NCBI RefSeq assembly: GCF_007115095.1
Contig: NZ_SULH01000007.1
Location: 108,764 to 172,763 of the forward strand
Length of the DNA: 64,000 bases
Direction: 5' to 3'
Source of the DNA: Levilactobacillus enshiensis
GTDB lineage: Bacteria > Bacillota > Bacilli > Lactobacillales > Lactobacillaceae
Of the stretch, positions 51,633 through 60,805 are shown in pieces. Made by a program: the position numbers and the translations under genes. The notes under the pieces were generated by a model that saw only the letters and a list, made by a program, of their open reading frames with translations, had not been told where the DNA came from and ran no database searches. How positions within the stretch are numbered: the stretch's first letter is position 1; each line of letters starts with the position of its first letter.

Positions 51633-52997
51633 TTACTTATCCGCCATTTCACGCGCGTGGTATTTTCTAAAGTAAATCAAGGTCATGATCGCCAGGAAGA
51701 CAACGCCGACTAAGATAGAAATCCGAGTTTCCGGGTTCAAGAACATGAAGACTAGCGTGATCAATAGGAAGACTAACGTCACGTAATTGGACCATGGTGC
51801 GAATGGCATCTTGAAGGGGTGGTTCGCCATGTGTTGGGGATTCTGCTTACGGAACTCAATTTCACTGATTAGAATCACAAACCATGGCACCATGCCGGGA
51901 AGCACACTGGAACTGTACACCATCACGAAGATCTGACTGGCATCCTTGAAGAACATGGGCAAGACCACGTTCAAGACGACCCCAATCCCAATCCCGATGG
52001 AAATCGCAATGACCGAGTAGAATGGCACCCCGTGGCGGTTCAGTAACGTCACCTTTTTCGGTAACTGACTCTTTTCAGCCAATGTGTAGGCCATCCGGCT
52101 GGCACTGTAGATGCCGGAGTTCGATCCGGATAAGGCGGCCGTGATCACCACGAAGTTAATGATGGACGCTGCGGCGGTAATCCCAATCTTAGCAAATGTC
52201 TGAACGAACGGTGAGCCGATCTGGTTGAGTTGGTTCCACGGATAGATGGACACGATGACGAAGATGGCCCCAACGTAGAAGATCAGGATACGGGCCACAG
52301 TCGAACGAATCGCCGTCACCAGGGTGTGTTGTGGGTTTTCGGCTTCACCAGCCGTGACCCCGATCAACTCAATTCCCTGATATGACGCGAGCACGATGGC
52401 CAGCGCGTAGATAAACCCTTTGGCTCCCCCGGTGAAGAAACCGCCGTGCGTCCAGAGATTACTGATCCCGACCGCATTGCCGTGGTTCCCAAACCCGAAG
52501 AGAATTACGCCTAGCCCCGCAATGATCATCAGAATAATCGTGACCACTTTGATCAGGGCAAACCAGAATTCGAGTTCCCCGAACATCTTCACCGAGATCA
52601 GATTGGCCACACACAGGAAGGTGATGGCAACTAACCCCGGGATCCAGTCCGGCAGATCAGGCCACCAGAAGCGAAAGTAACCGCCCAGCGCAATCATTTC
52701 ACTCATCCCGACCACGATGAACTGGAAGATATTACTCCAAGCCGTCAAGTAGCCAAAAACGGGATGCATGTATTCGGAAGCAAAGGTTGCAAACGACCCG
52801 GTCGTGGGATGCACGTAAAGCATCTCTCCGAGGGCCCGCATAATTAAGTAGAGGAAAATTCCAGAAATGATGTACGCGATAAGGACGGAAGGTCCCGTCC
52901 ACTTGATTGTGGAACCAGACCCCATAAATAATCCAACGCCGATTGTTCCGCCTAACGCAATCATTTGCATTTGGCGAGCGCTTAGTTTTCTTTGCAA
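51633..52997 (-). CDS. amino acid permease (APC superfamily)
   Basis: 454 residues with 12 predicted helices. [16 protein letters not shown] and the [15 protein letters not shown] loop are typical of the bacterial AAT family (GabP/ProY/AnsP-like); substrate specificity cannot be set. The start codon is TTG at 52997, six bases after AAGGA, giving [17 protein letters not shown]. Monocistronic. Confidence 0.9.
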   Translation of the reverse strand: MQRKLSARQMQMIALGGTIGVGLFMGSGSTIKWTGPSVLIAYIISGIFLYLIMRALGEMLYVHPTTGSFATFASEYMHPVFGYLTAWSNIFQFIVVGMSEMIALGGYFRFWWPDLPDWIPGLVAITFLCVANLISVKMFGELEFWFALIKVVTIILMIIAGLGVILFGFGNHGNAVGISNLWTHGGFFTGGAKGFIYALAIVLASYQGIELIGVTAGEAENPQHTLVTAIRSTVARILIFYVGAIFVIVSIYPWNQLNQIGSPFVQTFAKIGITAAASIINFVVITAALSGSNSGIYSASRMAYTLAEKSQLPKKVTLLNRHGVPFYSVIAISIGIGIGVVLNVVLPMFFKDASQIFVMVYSSSVLPGMVPWFVILISEIEFRKQNPQHMANHPFKMPFAPWSNYVTLVFLLITLVFMFLNPETRISILVGVVFLAIMTLIYFRKYHAREMADK

Positions 52998-53095
52998 TCT
53001 AATTCCTTCTTTCTATTCTATTGAATATATTTTTGAAACGTGACTAGCAAATACGAATTGGTCTAAACCATCCAGCCCATAAATTAAAACTTTAT

Positions 53096-53118
53096 GAGAA
53101 CCAGTTTATCTGGTTCTC
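53096..53118. other. hairpin upstream of the permease promoter region
   Basis: GAGAACCAG pairs perfectly with CTGGTTCTC around five bases. There is a T run 14 bases later on the plus strand. No gene on the plus strand could use it. Purpose unclear. Confidence 0.35.
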
Positions 53119-53295
53119 AGCCGGAACGCAATCTTTTTTTACGTTACCACCAGTCATCACTAATTGTGTAACTTAACTAATTGCCAAATAGCCAATACTA
53201 ACGGGCATCGCCCAAAAGACGGGGACCGACTAGTCAGCCCCACACCATGGCCATTTTGCTTTTAATTATGCAGCAATTTCTTACTTTATTCAAAC

Positions 53296-53345
53296 TGACC
53301 GCCGGCCTAAAAAGGCCGCTACCAGCGCTATGCCGGCAACGGTCA
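53296..53345 (-). terminator. probable terminator of the GNAT gene
   Basis: TGACC-GCCGGC pairs with GCCGGC and GGTCA; within it, on the minus strand, a G/C stem is followed by CTTTTT. It begins 14 bp after the stop at 53359. Confidence 0.55.
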
Positions 53346-53358
53346 TTAGTCAACTTTT

Positions 53359-53877
53359 TTAAACTAGTTTTTCGTATACAAAGCAAACATCGGCTGGATG
53401 ATAAACACCGACTAAATCGCCGACCTTTTGGAAACCAAATTTCTCAATCAGATGCTGCATCTTCTTATTGTCCCGATGGGTGTCGATGCGAATGCTATCG
53501 GCTTCGGGATGGTTGGCCGCGATGTAATCGAACAGGTCACGGAACAGTTGTGACGCGTAACCTTTCCCCTGATGATGAGAGAAAATAGCGACCCGGTGAA
53601 CCGTGACGTATTTGTCACTGGTCGAGAGCCACTCGCCGTCCATGGTGTCGTAGGCGTGGTCTGGTGATTCAATGATAGCGGCCACACCTAATGTTTCGTG
53701 GTCATCACTGTTATAAATGACTGCCCGTCCGTCTTCAATGTCACCCTTGATGACGTTGCGGTTGGGGTATTCATTTTGCCATTGATCGATTCCGGCATCA
53801 GCGAGTTGCTGCTTGCCATCTTCGATAATGTCACAAACTAAGTCTAATTCTTCAATTTTTGCTTTCCGTAAATACAT
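53359..53877 (-). CDS. GNAT family N-acetyltransferase
   Basis: 172 residues; acetyl-CoA site HHQGKGYASQLFRDLF (Q/RxxGxG/A motif) in the middle and the RIDTHRDNKKMQHLIEKFGF ending typical of GNAT enzymes. The acceptor is unknown. ATG follows GAGGTG by five bases. It lies 15 bp after the flavodoxin gene, so both probably share one mRNA. Confidence 0.87.
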   Translation of the reverse strand: MYLRKAKIEELDLVCDIIEDGKQQLADAGIDQWQNEYPNRNVIKGDIEDGRAVIYNSDDHETLGVAAIIESPDHAYDTMDGEWLSTSDKYVTVHRVAIFSHHQGKGYASQLFRDLFDYIAANHPEADSIRIDTHRDNKKMQHLIEKFGFQKVGDLVGVYHPADVCFVYEKLV

Positions 53878-53892
53878 GTTGTCACCTCATTA

Positions 53893-54339
53893 TTAAATTC
53901 CGAAACTTTTTAATACCCGTTGCGCCAATTGGTCGATGCGTTGGTAATCGTCATCGTCCGGATCCTGGTCAATCTTGACCGAATCGGCGACCTGTTCACC
54001 GTTACTGGAATTTAACTGCATGGTCAAATAATCGACAGCGCGGCCAAAATGGCGGTGTTGTTTGGAGCTGGACCCCAAAACCGCAAACTTGGTCCGCTTC
54101 AGGTCAACGTCCTTCAGGTCGGCAAAGAAATCCTGCGCTTCGTCGGGCAACTCCCCGTCATGATAGGTGTAACAGGCCACAATCACGGCATCGGCATTCG
54201 GCAGATCAAAGGCATCCGCCTGTGAGATCTCCGTAATGACCGTCTGTGCGCGCGATGCCAATTGGGCCTGTAAGTGGCCAGCAATGGCTTGATTACGCCC
54301 AGTATGACTGGCATAAATAATTTGGATTGATGAGATCAT
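53893..54339 (-). CDS. flavodoxin-like protein
   Basis: 148 residues. FMN loop at residues 8-14 reads IYASHTGRN, a slight variant of the usual T/SxTGxT, and residues 52-60 (VIVACYTYHDGELPD) and 84-95 (FAVLGSSSKQHRHFG) form the other flavin contacts. An electron carrier for low-potential reactions, in the cytoplasm. ATG follows GAGGAG by about 12 bases. Confidence 0.87.
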   Translation of the reverse strand: MISSIQIIYASHTGRNQAIAGHLQAQLASRAQTVITEISQADAFDLPNADAVIVACYTYHDGELPDEAQDFFADLKDVDLKRTKFAVLGSSSKQHRHFGRAVDYLTMQLNSSNGEQVADSVKIDQDPDDDDYQRIDQLAQRVLKSFGI

Positions 54340-54361
54340 AAGTTAAATTTCTCCTCGATAC

Positions 54362-54396
54362 AAAATAGCCGGCACACATTGGCGGTACCGGCCAAT
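54362..54396 (-). terminator. terminator of the enoyl reductase gene
   Basis: On the minus strand TTGGCCGGTA contains GCCGG pairing with CCGGC, followed by TATTTT. It lies 128 bp after the stop codon at 54524. Confidence 0.6.
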
Positions 54397-54523
54397 AATA
54401 AACTGTTAAGTATTATAGACTACTTTAGCAAAATCCCCTAGCAATTCCTATCAAATATTTTCGACCTTGTGAAAAATCGTGGTGGGTGTAAACGATGCCA
54501 TTGTACGACTCACTGGAATCCCG

Positions 54524-55723
54524 TTAGAATGCCAAATCAGCAAACTTTTTTTCGTCAAATTCGTTCGTCACACCAGGAACGGCAAAACCACTCAACTGCC
54601 GGAATTCACGACGAAATTGCTGATATCCGGGCAGCTCAGCCGTGAAGTTAACCGGCGTAATCTGTGGCAATAACGTGGCGACTTTCTCCTGGACGGCTGG
54701 CGACAATTCCAGCGCATCCGGTCGTAATCGTCCCAGCGTATCAACCTCACGGCGACTGCCATAGACCATGTCGCGGAATAACCGATCCTGTTGGTCGATG
54801 GGCCGTTCATGAGTTCCCAGCGCCTGCTCGATCTGATACAGTGCCGTACAGTATCGGGAAAATCCCGGAATGACCACGGACGCCTTGGTCGTCACGGACC
54901 GATTGACGCTGATCAAAGCCTCACCGCCACTGGGCAACAATTGCTTCTGTAGCTGACGGGCACTGGCCTCCGCCGCGCGTTTCGCCCGGCCCAAGGTCCC
55001 ATCGTGATAAATTGGCGCTGTGGCTGCGGGTCCTTCATAGGAAAAGAGAATCGTTTTACAGGTCGGCGCTAACACGCCAGCGGCCTGAAGCGACTGCACC
55101 CACAGTTCCCAGTCCTCGCCACCCATGACGTGCTCGGTCGCCGCAATTTCGCTCGGCGTGGCCGGTTCGATGGTCGTGGCGAGCAATTGATTACGTTGCA
55201 AGTCCACCGTAAAGTCGGTGACCGTCTGACCAATAGGCTTGATGACGGAGCGCCAGACTTCATCCGGGTCAAATGGATTCACCCGTTTCGGCGCCGCGAT
55301 TGAATACACCAACAGGTCGATTGGCCCGTCTAATTCGGTCTGTAGATAGTGGATCACGTCACGCTTCGTGGCGGGCAAAAACGCATTGGCATTAAAATTC
55401 TTGGCAACCAGCCCAGCGGCTTCGGCAGCCTGTTTGAAGAAAACCTGGTTCCACCAGCCAGCGGCCCCCAGAAAATCATCCTGAGGTGGCCGCGCGTAGC
55501 CCACGGAAACGGTCGCAGCGCCCTGACCAAAGGCGGCTGTGACTCGACTGGCCAGGCCATAACTGGCCGAGCCACCCAGAATCAACGCTCGCTTGGCACC
55601 GGTATACTGCCCCTTCGCTCGCACCGTCTCAATTTGGGACTGCAACATTCGCTGCAGTCCCTGCGGATTGACTGACCGGGCGACATTTCCTTCAATTTTT
55701 TCTGTTAGCGTCACTTGCCCCAT
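54524..55723 (-). CDS. fabV: FabV-type trans-2-enoyl reductase
   Basis: 399 residues, the normal length of FabV/Ter proteins. NADH site LILGGSASYGLASRV (48-62), and the catalytic pair Y239-x8-K248 typical of FabV. It reduces trans-2-enoyl-ACP or -CoA in fatty acid synthesis. FabV enzymes resist triclosan; in lactobacilli FabI/FabK are the usual type, so this is probably a supplementary enzyme. The start at 55723 (MGQVTLTEKI) follows AAGGGTGGG by six bases; the longer frame from 55792 is not family-like. Repeat B-3 begins 102 bp upstream. Confidence 0.9.
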   Translation of the reverse strand: MGQVTLTEKIEGNVARSVNPQGLQRMLQSQIETVRAKGQYTGAKRALILGGSASYGLASRVTAAFGQGAATVSVGYARPPQDDFLGAAGWWNQVFFKQAAEAAGLVAKNFNANAFLPATKRDVIHYLQTELDGPIDLLVYSIAAPKRVNPFDPDEVWRSVIKPIGQTVTDFTVDLQRNQLLATTIEPATPSEIAATEHVMGGEDWELWVQSLQAAGVLAPTCKTILFSYEGPAATAPIYHDGTLGRAKRAAEASARQLQKQLLPSGGEALISVNRSVTTKASVVIPGFSRYCTALYQIEQALGTHERPIDQQDRLFRDMVYGSRREVDTLGRLRPDALELSPAVQEKVATLLPQITPVNFTAELPGYQQFRREFRQLSGFAVPGVTNEFDEKKFADLAF

Positions 55724-55824
55724 GACGTTCCCACCCTTCCTGTTCCCTCTAAGATACCACTTTCCGGAGGGGGGCCGCGCGGATTTGCTCATTGAAGTCT
55801 TAATAATCAGCAGTTGCCATTAAA

Positions 55825-56008
55825 CTGCCGCCTTACCGTTCGCCAAATTTGAACCGGAACGCGGTGGGGAGGACGGCCAAAGCCTGAGGAACGGTCTTTG
55901 ACCTCGCTTTGAGCCAGAAAGCCACTGGCTCAAAGACGCCATTTTTCAAGCAGACCACTTGAAAAATCCCACGGCTGGGTTCAAATTTGGCTCACTCACG
56001 GCTACGTA
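55825..56008 (+). repeat. family B repeat, copy B-3
   Basis: CTGCCGCCTTACCGTTCGCC to CACTCACGGCTACG. Closing arms here are AAATTTGAACC and GGTTCAAATTT: relative to B-1 and B-2 both partners changed (G-C to A-T). Inner hairpins are perfect: CTTTGAGCC with GGCTCAAAG and TTTTTCAAG with CTTGAAAAA. Confidence 0.87.
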
Positions 56009-56134
56009 GGAGGTGGTCAATTCAGATTGATTTGACAATACACAGATAAGCACAAGGATGAACATCTCCGCTATCTTGAGTCGCCGTAACTATCATCACC
56101 CACAATTTGAAATCGTGACGTGTCCCCCTTAAAT

Positions 56135-56176
56135 CAAAAAAACGCACCGCCACCGCCTAGAAATCAGGCCATGTCA
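56135..56176 (-). terminator. possible terminator downstream of repeat A-7
   Basis: On the minus strand AAAACG pairs with CGTTTT around an inner AGGC/GCCT hairpin, followed by TTTT. The upstream gene on this strand is the dihydrouridine synthase. Weak internal pairing. Confidence 0.4.
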
Positions 56177-56237
56177 GCACGTTTTAGTTAAAATTTCTAA
56201 GGTTAAAAGTTACAAAGTACGGCTCATGTCTGTTCTA

Positions 56238-56712
56238 CCACCAACAGTTACCCTAAAAGTAGGCAACTTGGTGGTCTGTTCGCCTTACCGGACGGCAGAT
56301 ATGAGTTGGAGCCGCTCCTAAGCTCATATCTGCCGTCCTCTCGGCTTACATTGTGTTCTCAGACCACTCTGAGGATAACCATAACGGTTGTTATCAGTGG
56401 AATTCAAAAATACCAGGTAGCTGTGATCTACAGCCATTGTCTTGATAAAACACCATCAGCGCCGGAGGAGGTCAGGGATGGAGCCGGCCGTGAAAGTGGT
56501 GTTAGCTGGCGACGAATTTTCAGCCAGCTTACACCACGGGCGACTTTGGAGACACGTGGTTTTCGGGGCTTCAAAGCGAGCGAGAAGACTGGTGGTCTTC
56601 CAGGCTGAAGCGTCCCCACAGCAGGTGGAATCCCTGGCAGCCGGAGTGCGCCCAATTTAGACTAATTTAATGGCGCGACTGCTTACCCATACTGAGATGA
56701 GACCTGAATTTT
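56238..56712 (-). repeat. family A repeat, copy A-7 (short module 2)
   Basis: Orientation of A-3. Module 2 is reduced to its closing stem, GGACGGCAGATATGAG with CTCATATCTGCCGTCC, capped by GGAG/CTCC, with all inner hairpins lost. Module 1 is complete, with hairpin GTGGTGTTAGCTGGC and GCCAGCTTACACCAC. It ends six bases before the stop codon of the dus gene. Confidence 0.85.
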
Positions 56713-56717
56713 TATTT

Positions 56718-57713
56718 TCAATCCGTGAATTCGGATTCCGCCAACAGCTTGCGGACTTCATCCGTTGTGTGGGTCTCCATCATTGCGTTGCGGAGACTAG
56801 CGGCGTTGCGTTGATTGCGAACGTAGATTTTAAAGAACCGTTTTAATGAAGGGAACCGCGATGTGTCGAACCGCTTTTCGAAGTCATCGTACAAGTCGAG
56901 CTGGTAGTTCAACAACCCCAGCAGCTCCTTGATGTCGTGTTCCTTGGGTTCCTTTTCAAAGGCAAAGGGACTGGTGAAGATACCGCGGCCAATCATAATG
57001 CCATCGACACCCGGATGCGCCTGAGCTAACTGCACACCTTGCTGGTAGTTCTCGATGTCGCCGTTCAACTGTAACAGGGTGTTGGGGGCGATTTCGTCGC
57101 GCAGTTTGACGATGTCGTCGATCAATTCAAAGTGGGCGGGAACCCGGCTCATTTCCTTTTTGGTCCGTAAATGGATCGTTAATAACGGAATATCCTGTTG
57201 GAAAAGGAAAGTCAGCCAGTCACGCCACTCGTCCAGGCGACTATAGCCCAGCCGCGTCTTAACGCTCACTGGCAAGCCGGCTGTCTTGGCGCCAGCAATG
57301 ACTTCAGCAGCGCTATCAAAGTTACGGATCAGGTCACTCCCACCGTGATTCTTGATCACCGTGGAATCCGGGCACCCCATATTCAAGTCGATGGCTTCGT
57401 AGCCGAGGTCCTTTACGACCACCGCAGCCCGCGCGAAGGCCTCGCCATCATTGCCCCAAAGCTGGGCGACTGGCATGTGGGCCTCTTCAGGTGCCACGTA
57501 GAGCCGTCCCTGAACAGTGAACTTCGCCTTCGGATGGGTCACACTAATGGCGTTCGTGAACTCGGTGAAAAAGACATCGGGCGCCGCAGCACGGGCCACA
57601 ACGCGCCGAAAGATAGCATTGGTAACAGCTTCCATGGGCGCCAAACTAAAGAATGGCCGGTTTTCGGCCCGCGCGTGATCCGCAATATTTTGCCAGTAAG
57701 ATGAGTCAGACAC
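56718..57713 (-). CDS. tRNA-dihydrouridine synthase family protein
   Basis: 331 residues, FMN-dependent TIM barrel. SLAPMEAVTNAIFRRV forms the first flavin contact, and C114 in DLNMGCPDST is the catalytic cysteine; VSVKTRLGY and LNGDIENYQQGVQLA follow. It reduces uridine in tRNA. The residues after the catalytic cysteine (NHGGSDLIRN) differ from the common KxxxGxxL/M pattern, so it is a distinct Dus subgroup. The C-terminal domain (about 250-331) is helical. Directly followed by repeat A-7. Confidence 0.88.
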   Translation of the reverse strand: MSDSSYWQNIADHARAENRPFFSLAPMEAVTNAIFRRVVARAAAPDVFFTEFTNAISVTHPKAKFTVQGRLYVAPEEAHMPVAQLWGNDGEAFARAAVVVKDLGYEAIDLNMGCPDSTVIKNHGGSDLIRNFDSAAEVIAGAKTAGLPVSVKTRLGYSRLDEWRDWLTFLFQQDIPLLTIHLRTKKEMSRVPAHFELIDDIVKLRDEIAPNTLLQLNGDIENYQQGVQLAQAHPGVDGIMIGRGIFTSPFAFEKEPKEHDIKELLGLLNYQLDLYDDFEKRFDTSRFPSLKRFFKIYVRNQRNAASLRNAMMETHTTDEVRKLLAESEFTD

Positions 57714-57783
57714 GATAAAATCTCCTTGATCTCGTTAAATTTGATGTTTAGTCCGGTTTTAAGCAGTCCCTACATTCTACCAC

Positions 57784-57799
57784 GTTTCGGCGCCGAAAC
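57784..57799. promoter_or_regulatory. perfect 16-bp palindrome upstream of the dus gene
   Basis: GTTTCGGCGCCGAAAC is its own reverse complement. On the minus strand it is followed four bases later by TAGAAT, a possible -10 box of the dus gene, so it would lie in the spacer or -35 region. Likely operator, regulator unknown. Confidence 0.45.
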
Positions 57800-57802
57800 C
57801 AG

Positions 57803-57836
57803 TAAAAAAGAGTTGCCCCACTGGACAGCTCCCTTT
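57803..57836 (-). terminator. terminator of the PadR-DUF1700-DUF4097 operon
   Basis: On the minus strand GAGCTG pairs with CAACTC (one mismatch) and is followed by TTTTTT. It begins 17 bp after the stop at 57853. Confidence 0.7.
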
Positions 57837-57852
57837 CACACGTTTAGATGAC

Positions 57853-58821
57853 CTAATCTGTGCTGACGGTGATGTCACCATCGGCGGTCGTCAATTTATA
57901 CTGTGCCTGGGCCGTTCGACGTAACCAATACCCGCTGTGACGGGCCTTACCTAAGACTTGAATATCATCCATATCCGCGTCCTTGCCGATCACTTTTGCT
58001 CCGGCAGATGCCGCGATGTGTGCTGAAATATCCCCGTCATCGGTATAGGCGGTCAACGTGTTCACCAACCGATTATTCTGTAAATGAACATCACCATTCT
58101 CTGAGCTGACGCGACCGCCACCCAGCTTGGTTTTCGAGAGACGAACGTCCCCATTCTCCGCGACCAGTCGATTATTGTCGGCGGCCAAGCGACTGTTGCT
58201 GACCCCAACATCCCCATTTTCAGCATCAATGCTGAGTTGTTGCGCCTGAATATCACTCATCCAGACATCACCGTTACCCGAATCGACCGCCAGCTGTTTG
58301 TCAACGCGGACACCCATTAAGCTGACGTCCTTGCTAGCGGCAATCGTCATGCTCTTGGCTCGCAGGTCACGCAAAGAAATCGCATGGCTCCCCTTTTTCA
58401 CGGTAACATCAGCGAGCTTCTTATCCCGAGGCACCGTCACCAGAACACCCCCGTTGGTCTCACCAGCACCATCTCCAGTAGAGAAACCCATGTCACTCAA
58501 ATGCGTGGTCGTCTGCCGCCCCTTGATTGTCAGGGTTCCCTTGGCTACCTTTGCCGTCGGATGGCCCTGAATATTGTCCAAATAACTCACGGTCACGCGA
58601 TTACTGTCGCCCGCTTTAATGGTGACCGGTGCTTTGGCGTCAACCACGATCCGTTGGTAGGCGCCTGGCTGATAGCTTTGTTGCGCCTTGCGAATCACCC
58701 GAAATCCCCGTGGGTTATTGGACCACATGATATCTTTATTGCCATGGTTCCACCACCCGATTCCCATTAACAATAACCCTAAGATGACTAATATAATTGA
58801 AAGTTTTGTACTCCGTTTCAT
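57853..58821 (-). CDS. DUF4097 family protein
   Basis: 322 residues: one N-terminal membrane helix (about 7-25) then repeated beta-strand units (about 55-320) of the DUF4097 beta-helix type, with recurring GDV-like turns (SGNGDVWMSD, AENGDVGVSN, AENGDVRLSK, SENGDVHLQN). Role unknown; such proteins are exported and coupled to PadR-controlled membrane genes in stress response. Start overlaps the DUF1700 stop by four bases. Confidence 0.88.
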   Translation of the reverse strand: MKRSTKLSIILVILGLLLMGIGWWNHGNKDIMWSNNPRGFRVIRKAQQSYQPGAYQRIVVDAKAPVTIKAGDSNRVTVSYLDNIQGHPTAKVAKGTLTIKGRQTTTHLSDMGFSTGDGAGETNGGVLVTVPRDKKLADVTVKKGSHAISLRDLRAKSMTIAASKDVSLMGVRVDKQLAVDSGNGDVWMSDIQAQQLSIDAENGDVGVSNSRLAADNNRLVAENGDVRLSKTKLGGGRVSSENGDVHLQNNRLVNTLTAYTDDGDISAHIAASAGAKVIGKDADMDDIQVLGKARHSGYWLRRTAQAQYKLTTADGDITVSTD

Positions 58822-59450
58822 AGTTTACGCCCCCGTTCTGCGCGACTTCGTGGAATAAAGCGGTCGTAAATTTTCTTTGCCGCCCACGACAACGCCCAGA
58901 TAACCTTACTCCCGAACCATTTTACGATTAGCCAGCAAAGCCAACTGGCCCCCAAAGCTGCCAAGCCCATTCCCAAGTAAAAGATTCCCGTCCAGGGTGC
59001 TTGGAAAAAGGTAGCGATGCCCACGACAACGCCAGCTGCCCCGACAGCGATGACGCTGAGGAAAACGGCAAATGCCGCGACAATCAGACTAAAAACAACG
59101 GCCGCAAACGCGATAAATAATGCGCCAATGACGATTAGAATTGGAATCGTCACCGGTGTCGACAGTAAGGCCAAGATGATCAGCCACACTGTCTTCACAT
59201 TATTCTTAGTCGCCTGAATATCTGACCGTGACTTGGTGGATTGGCTCTCTTGACTGCTCGACCGAATCGAATAGTCGGCTAAGACTTTTCTTGCCAGTGA
59301 CCGTGGCGTCCCCAACTCGTCGACGGCCTGTTCATACGTATCAATGCCAGCGTCCAACAAATACTCACGGTAGTATTCGATGACGTCTTGTTGTTCGGCC
59401 GTTGTCAGCTGCCCCAGTAGCTTTTGTACGGCTTGAATGTAATCATTCAT
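58818..59450 (-). CDS. DUF1700 family membrane protein
   Basis: 210 residues. N-terminal helical HAAS-like segment (MNDYIQAVQKLLGQL, YYREYLLDAG, LGTPRSLARKVLADYSI) followed by three or four helices (about 90-180) and a basic tail. The N-terminal segment is known to contact PadR partners in similar operons. It overlaps the padR stop by eight bases. Confidence 0.88.
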   Translation of the reverse strand: MNDYIQAVQKLLGQLTTAEQQDVIEYYREYLLDAGIDTYEQAVDELGTPRSLARKVLADYSIRSSSQESQSTKSRSDIQATKNNVKTVWLIILALLSTPVTIPILIVIGALFIAFAAVVFSLIVAAFAVFLSVIAVGAAGVVVGIATFFQAPWTGIFYLGMGLAALGASWLCWLIVKWFGSKVIWALSWAAKKIYDRFIPRSRAERGRKL

Positions 59451-59760
59451 CTACGTTTCCTCCCAATAACTTGGTAATTGCTTGATTAAAGTCGGCCCAC
59501 TCGTTTTGAATCTCCGCGAGCCGCTCACGACCACTGTCCGTCAGCCGGTAATAACGCCGGTTACGGCCCTGAAACGGTTCATCGTAAGTTTCTAGCCAGC
59601 CATTTTTCTTTAGCCGCCGCAACACCGGGTAGAGGGTCGATTCTGAAATGGGAATCACCTGCCGAACTGCCTGTGTTAACGTGTATCCGTAATGGTCGCC
59701 CTTGGTGAGTAGCCCCAAGACACTGCCGTCCAACAATTCCGTTGGCACCTGAATGGCCAT
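59443..59760 (-). CDS. PadR family transcriptional regulator
   Basis: 105 residues with the PadR winged helix: LDGSVLGLLTKGDHYGYTLT, SESTLYPVLRRLKKNGWLE and GRNRRYYRLTDSGRERL. Probably represses its own operon. ATG follows GGGGAGG by eight bases. The operator candidate TATAC-N8-GTATA lies 18 bp upstream. Confidence 0.92.
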   Translation of the reverse strand: MAIQVPTELLDGSVLGLLTKGDHYGYTLTQAVRQVIPISESTLYPVLRRLKKNGWLETYDEPFQGRNRRYYRLTDSGRERLAEIQNEWADFNQAITKLLGGNVDE

Positions 59761-59777
59761 TTTGCTTGCCTCCCCGC

Positions 59778-59795
59778 TATACTATATGGCGTATA
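59778..59795. promoter_or_regulatory. putative PadR operator
   Basis: TATAC, eight bases, GTATA, within an A/T-rich region, between the start codon and the upstream TTGACA near 59825. Spacing and composition fit PadR sites of the ATAC/GTAT type. Confidence 0.5.
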
Positions 59796-60018
59796 ATATC
59801 AATTCATCAATAATATACCGTGTCAAAGCCTATCTGTCAACTTAATTTGGCCACTAACTTTATAAATCATGAAAAGAAGCCACTAAGCGACAACAACTGG
59901 ATTCAGAGATTACTTATTAATAAACGGTCACCCAATATTAAAGCCCTTATCACCACGGCCATTGACATTCATTTACTACCCCTGCATACTGGAAAAAATC
60001 TCTTGAGGAGGTCGTCGT

Positions 60019-60573
60019 ATGGCAACGAACCAAGCACTGCTGATTATTGATTACACGAACGATTTTGTTGCGGACAAAGGTGCCTTAACCTGTGGTGAAC
60101 CGGGACAAGTTCTCGCCCCCACCATCGTTAGTTTAGCGGCCGATATCCACCGAAAGGGCGGCTGGGTCTTACTCCCAACGGACGTCCACACACCGAATGA
60201 TCCCTACCACCCGGAAAGTAAGCTGTTTCCACCCCACAATGTCCGTGGGAGCTGGGGTCGCGAACTCTATGGGCCGGTCAAGACCTGGGTCGATGACCAC
60301 GCTGCCGATGGTAACGTTTGGCAATTCGACAAGACTCGCTACAGCTCGTTTGCCGGCACCGACCTCGACCTGCGACTACGTGAACGCCATGTGGACACCC
60401 TCCACTTAGTCGGCGTCTGCACCGACATTTGCGTGCTCCACACCGCAGTAGACGCGTACAACTTGGGTTACCACCTCATTGTCCATGAAAATGCCGTCGC
60501 CAGCTTTGATCCGGCCGGCCATGCGTGGGCGTTGGGCCACTTCAAGAACGCCTTGGGCGCGGAAGTGATTTAA
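60019..60573 (+). CDS. pncA: nicotinamidase (isochorismatase family)
   Basis: 184 residues. Catalytic triad D11 (IIDYTNDF), K105 (FDKTRYSSF) and C138 (CTDICVLHTA); metal site D55 and H57 in LPTDVHTPND; PESKLFPPHN is typical of streptococcal-type PncA. Converts nicotinamide to nicotinate in NAD salvage. ATG follows GAGGAGG by about eight bases. Monocistronic, with a strong terminator. Confidence 0.9.
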   Translation: MATNQALLIIDYTNDFVADKGALTCGEPGQVLAPTIVSLAADIHRKGGWVLLPTDVHTPNDPYHPESKLFPPHNVRGSWGRELYGPVKTWVDDHAADGNVWQFDKTRYSSFAGTDLDLRLRERHVDTLHLVGVCTDICVLHTAVDAYNLGYHLIVHENAVASFDPAGHAWALGHFKNALGAEVI

Positions 60574-60630
60574 CTGAAACTCTAAGTTAACACCTATTTT
60601 TGTCCCTGTAATAAGCCAATACCACTCAAC

Positions 60631-60696
60631 TAAAAAGCGACATCATGACCACAGAATCAGTCTTTGACCTGACCGTGGTAATGATGTCGTTTTTTA
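60631..60696. terminator. terminator of pncA
   Basis: GCGACATCAT and ACCAC pair with GTGGT and ATGATGTCGT, with A run before and T run after; usable on both strands. Confidence 0.88.
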
Positions 60697-60805
60697 CGCT
60701 ATCCTCCCCATTGCGGGGAATTCTGTTGCGCGATATAATTAATTGAATATCAAATTATTAGTAGCTTTATATTTAATCGGAGCTAGAGAAGGATGGCAAC
60801 TATTT

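Noticed and set aside
56428..56655. Minus-strand frame MGALRLPGIPPAVGTLQ..., also seen at 15856 and 33297
   Set aside because: Same repeat, other strand. It recurs only because the repeat recurs; start and end differ in each copy and no ribosome site is kept.
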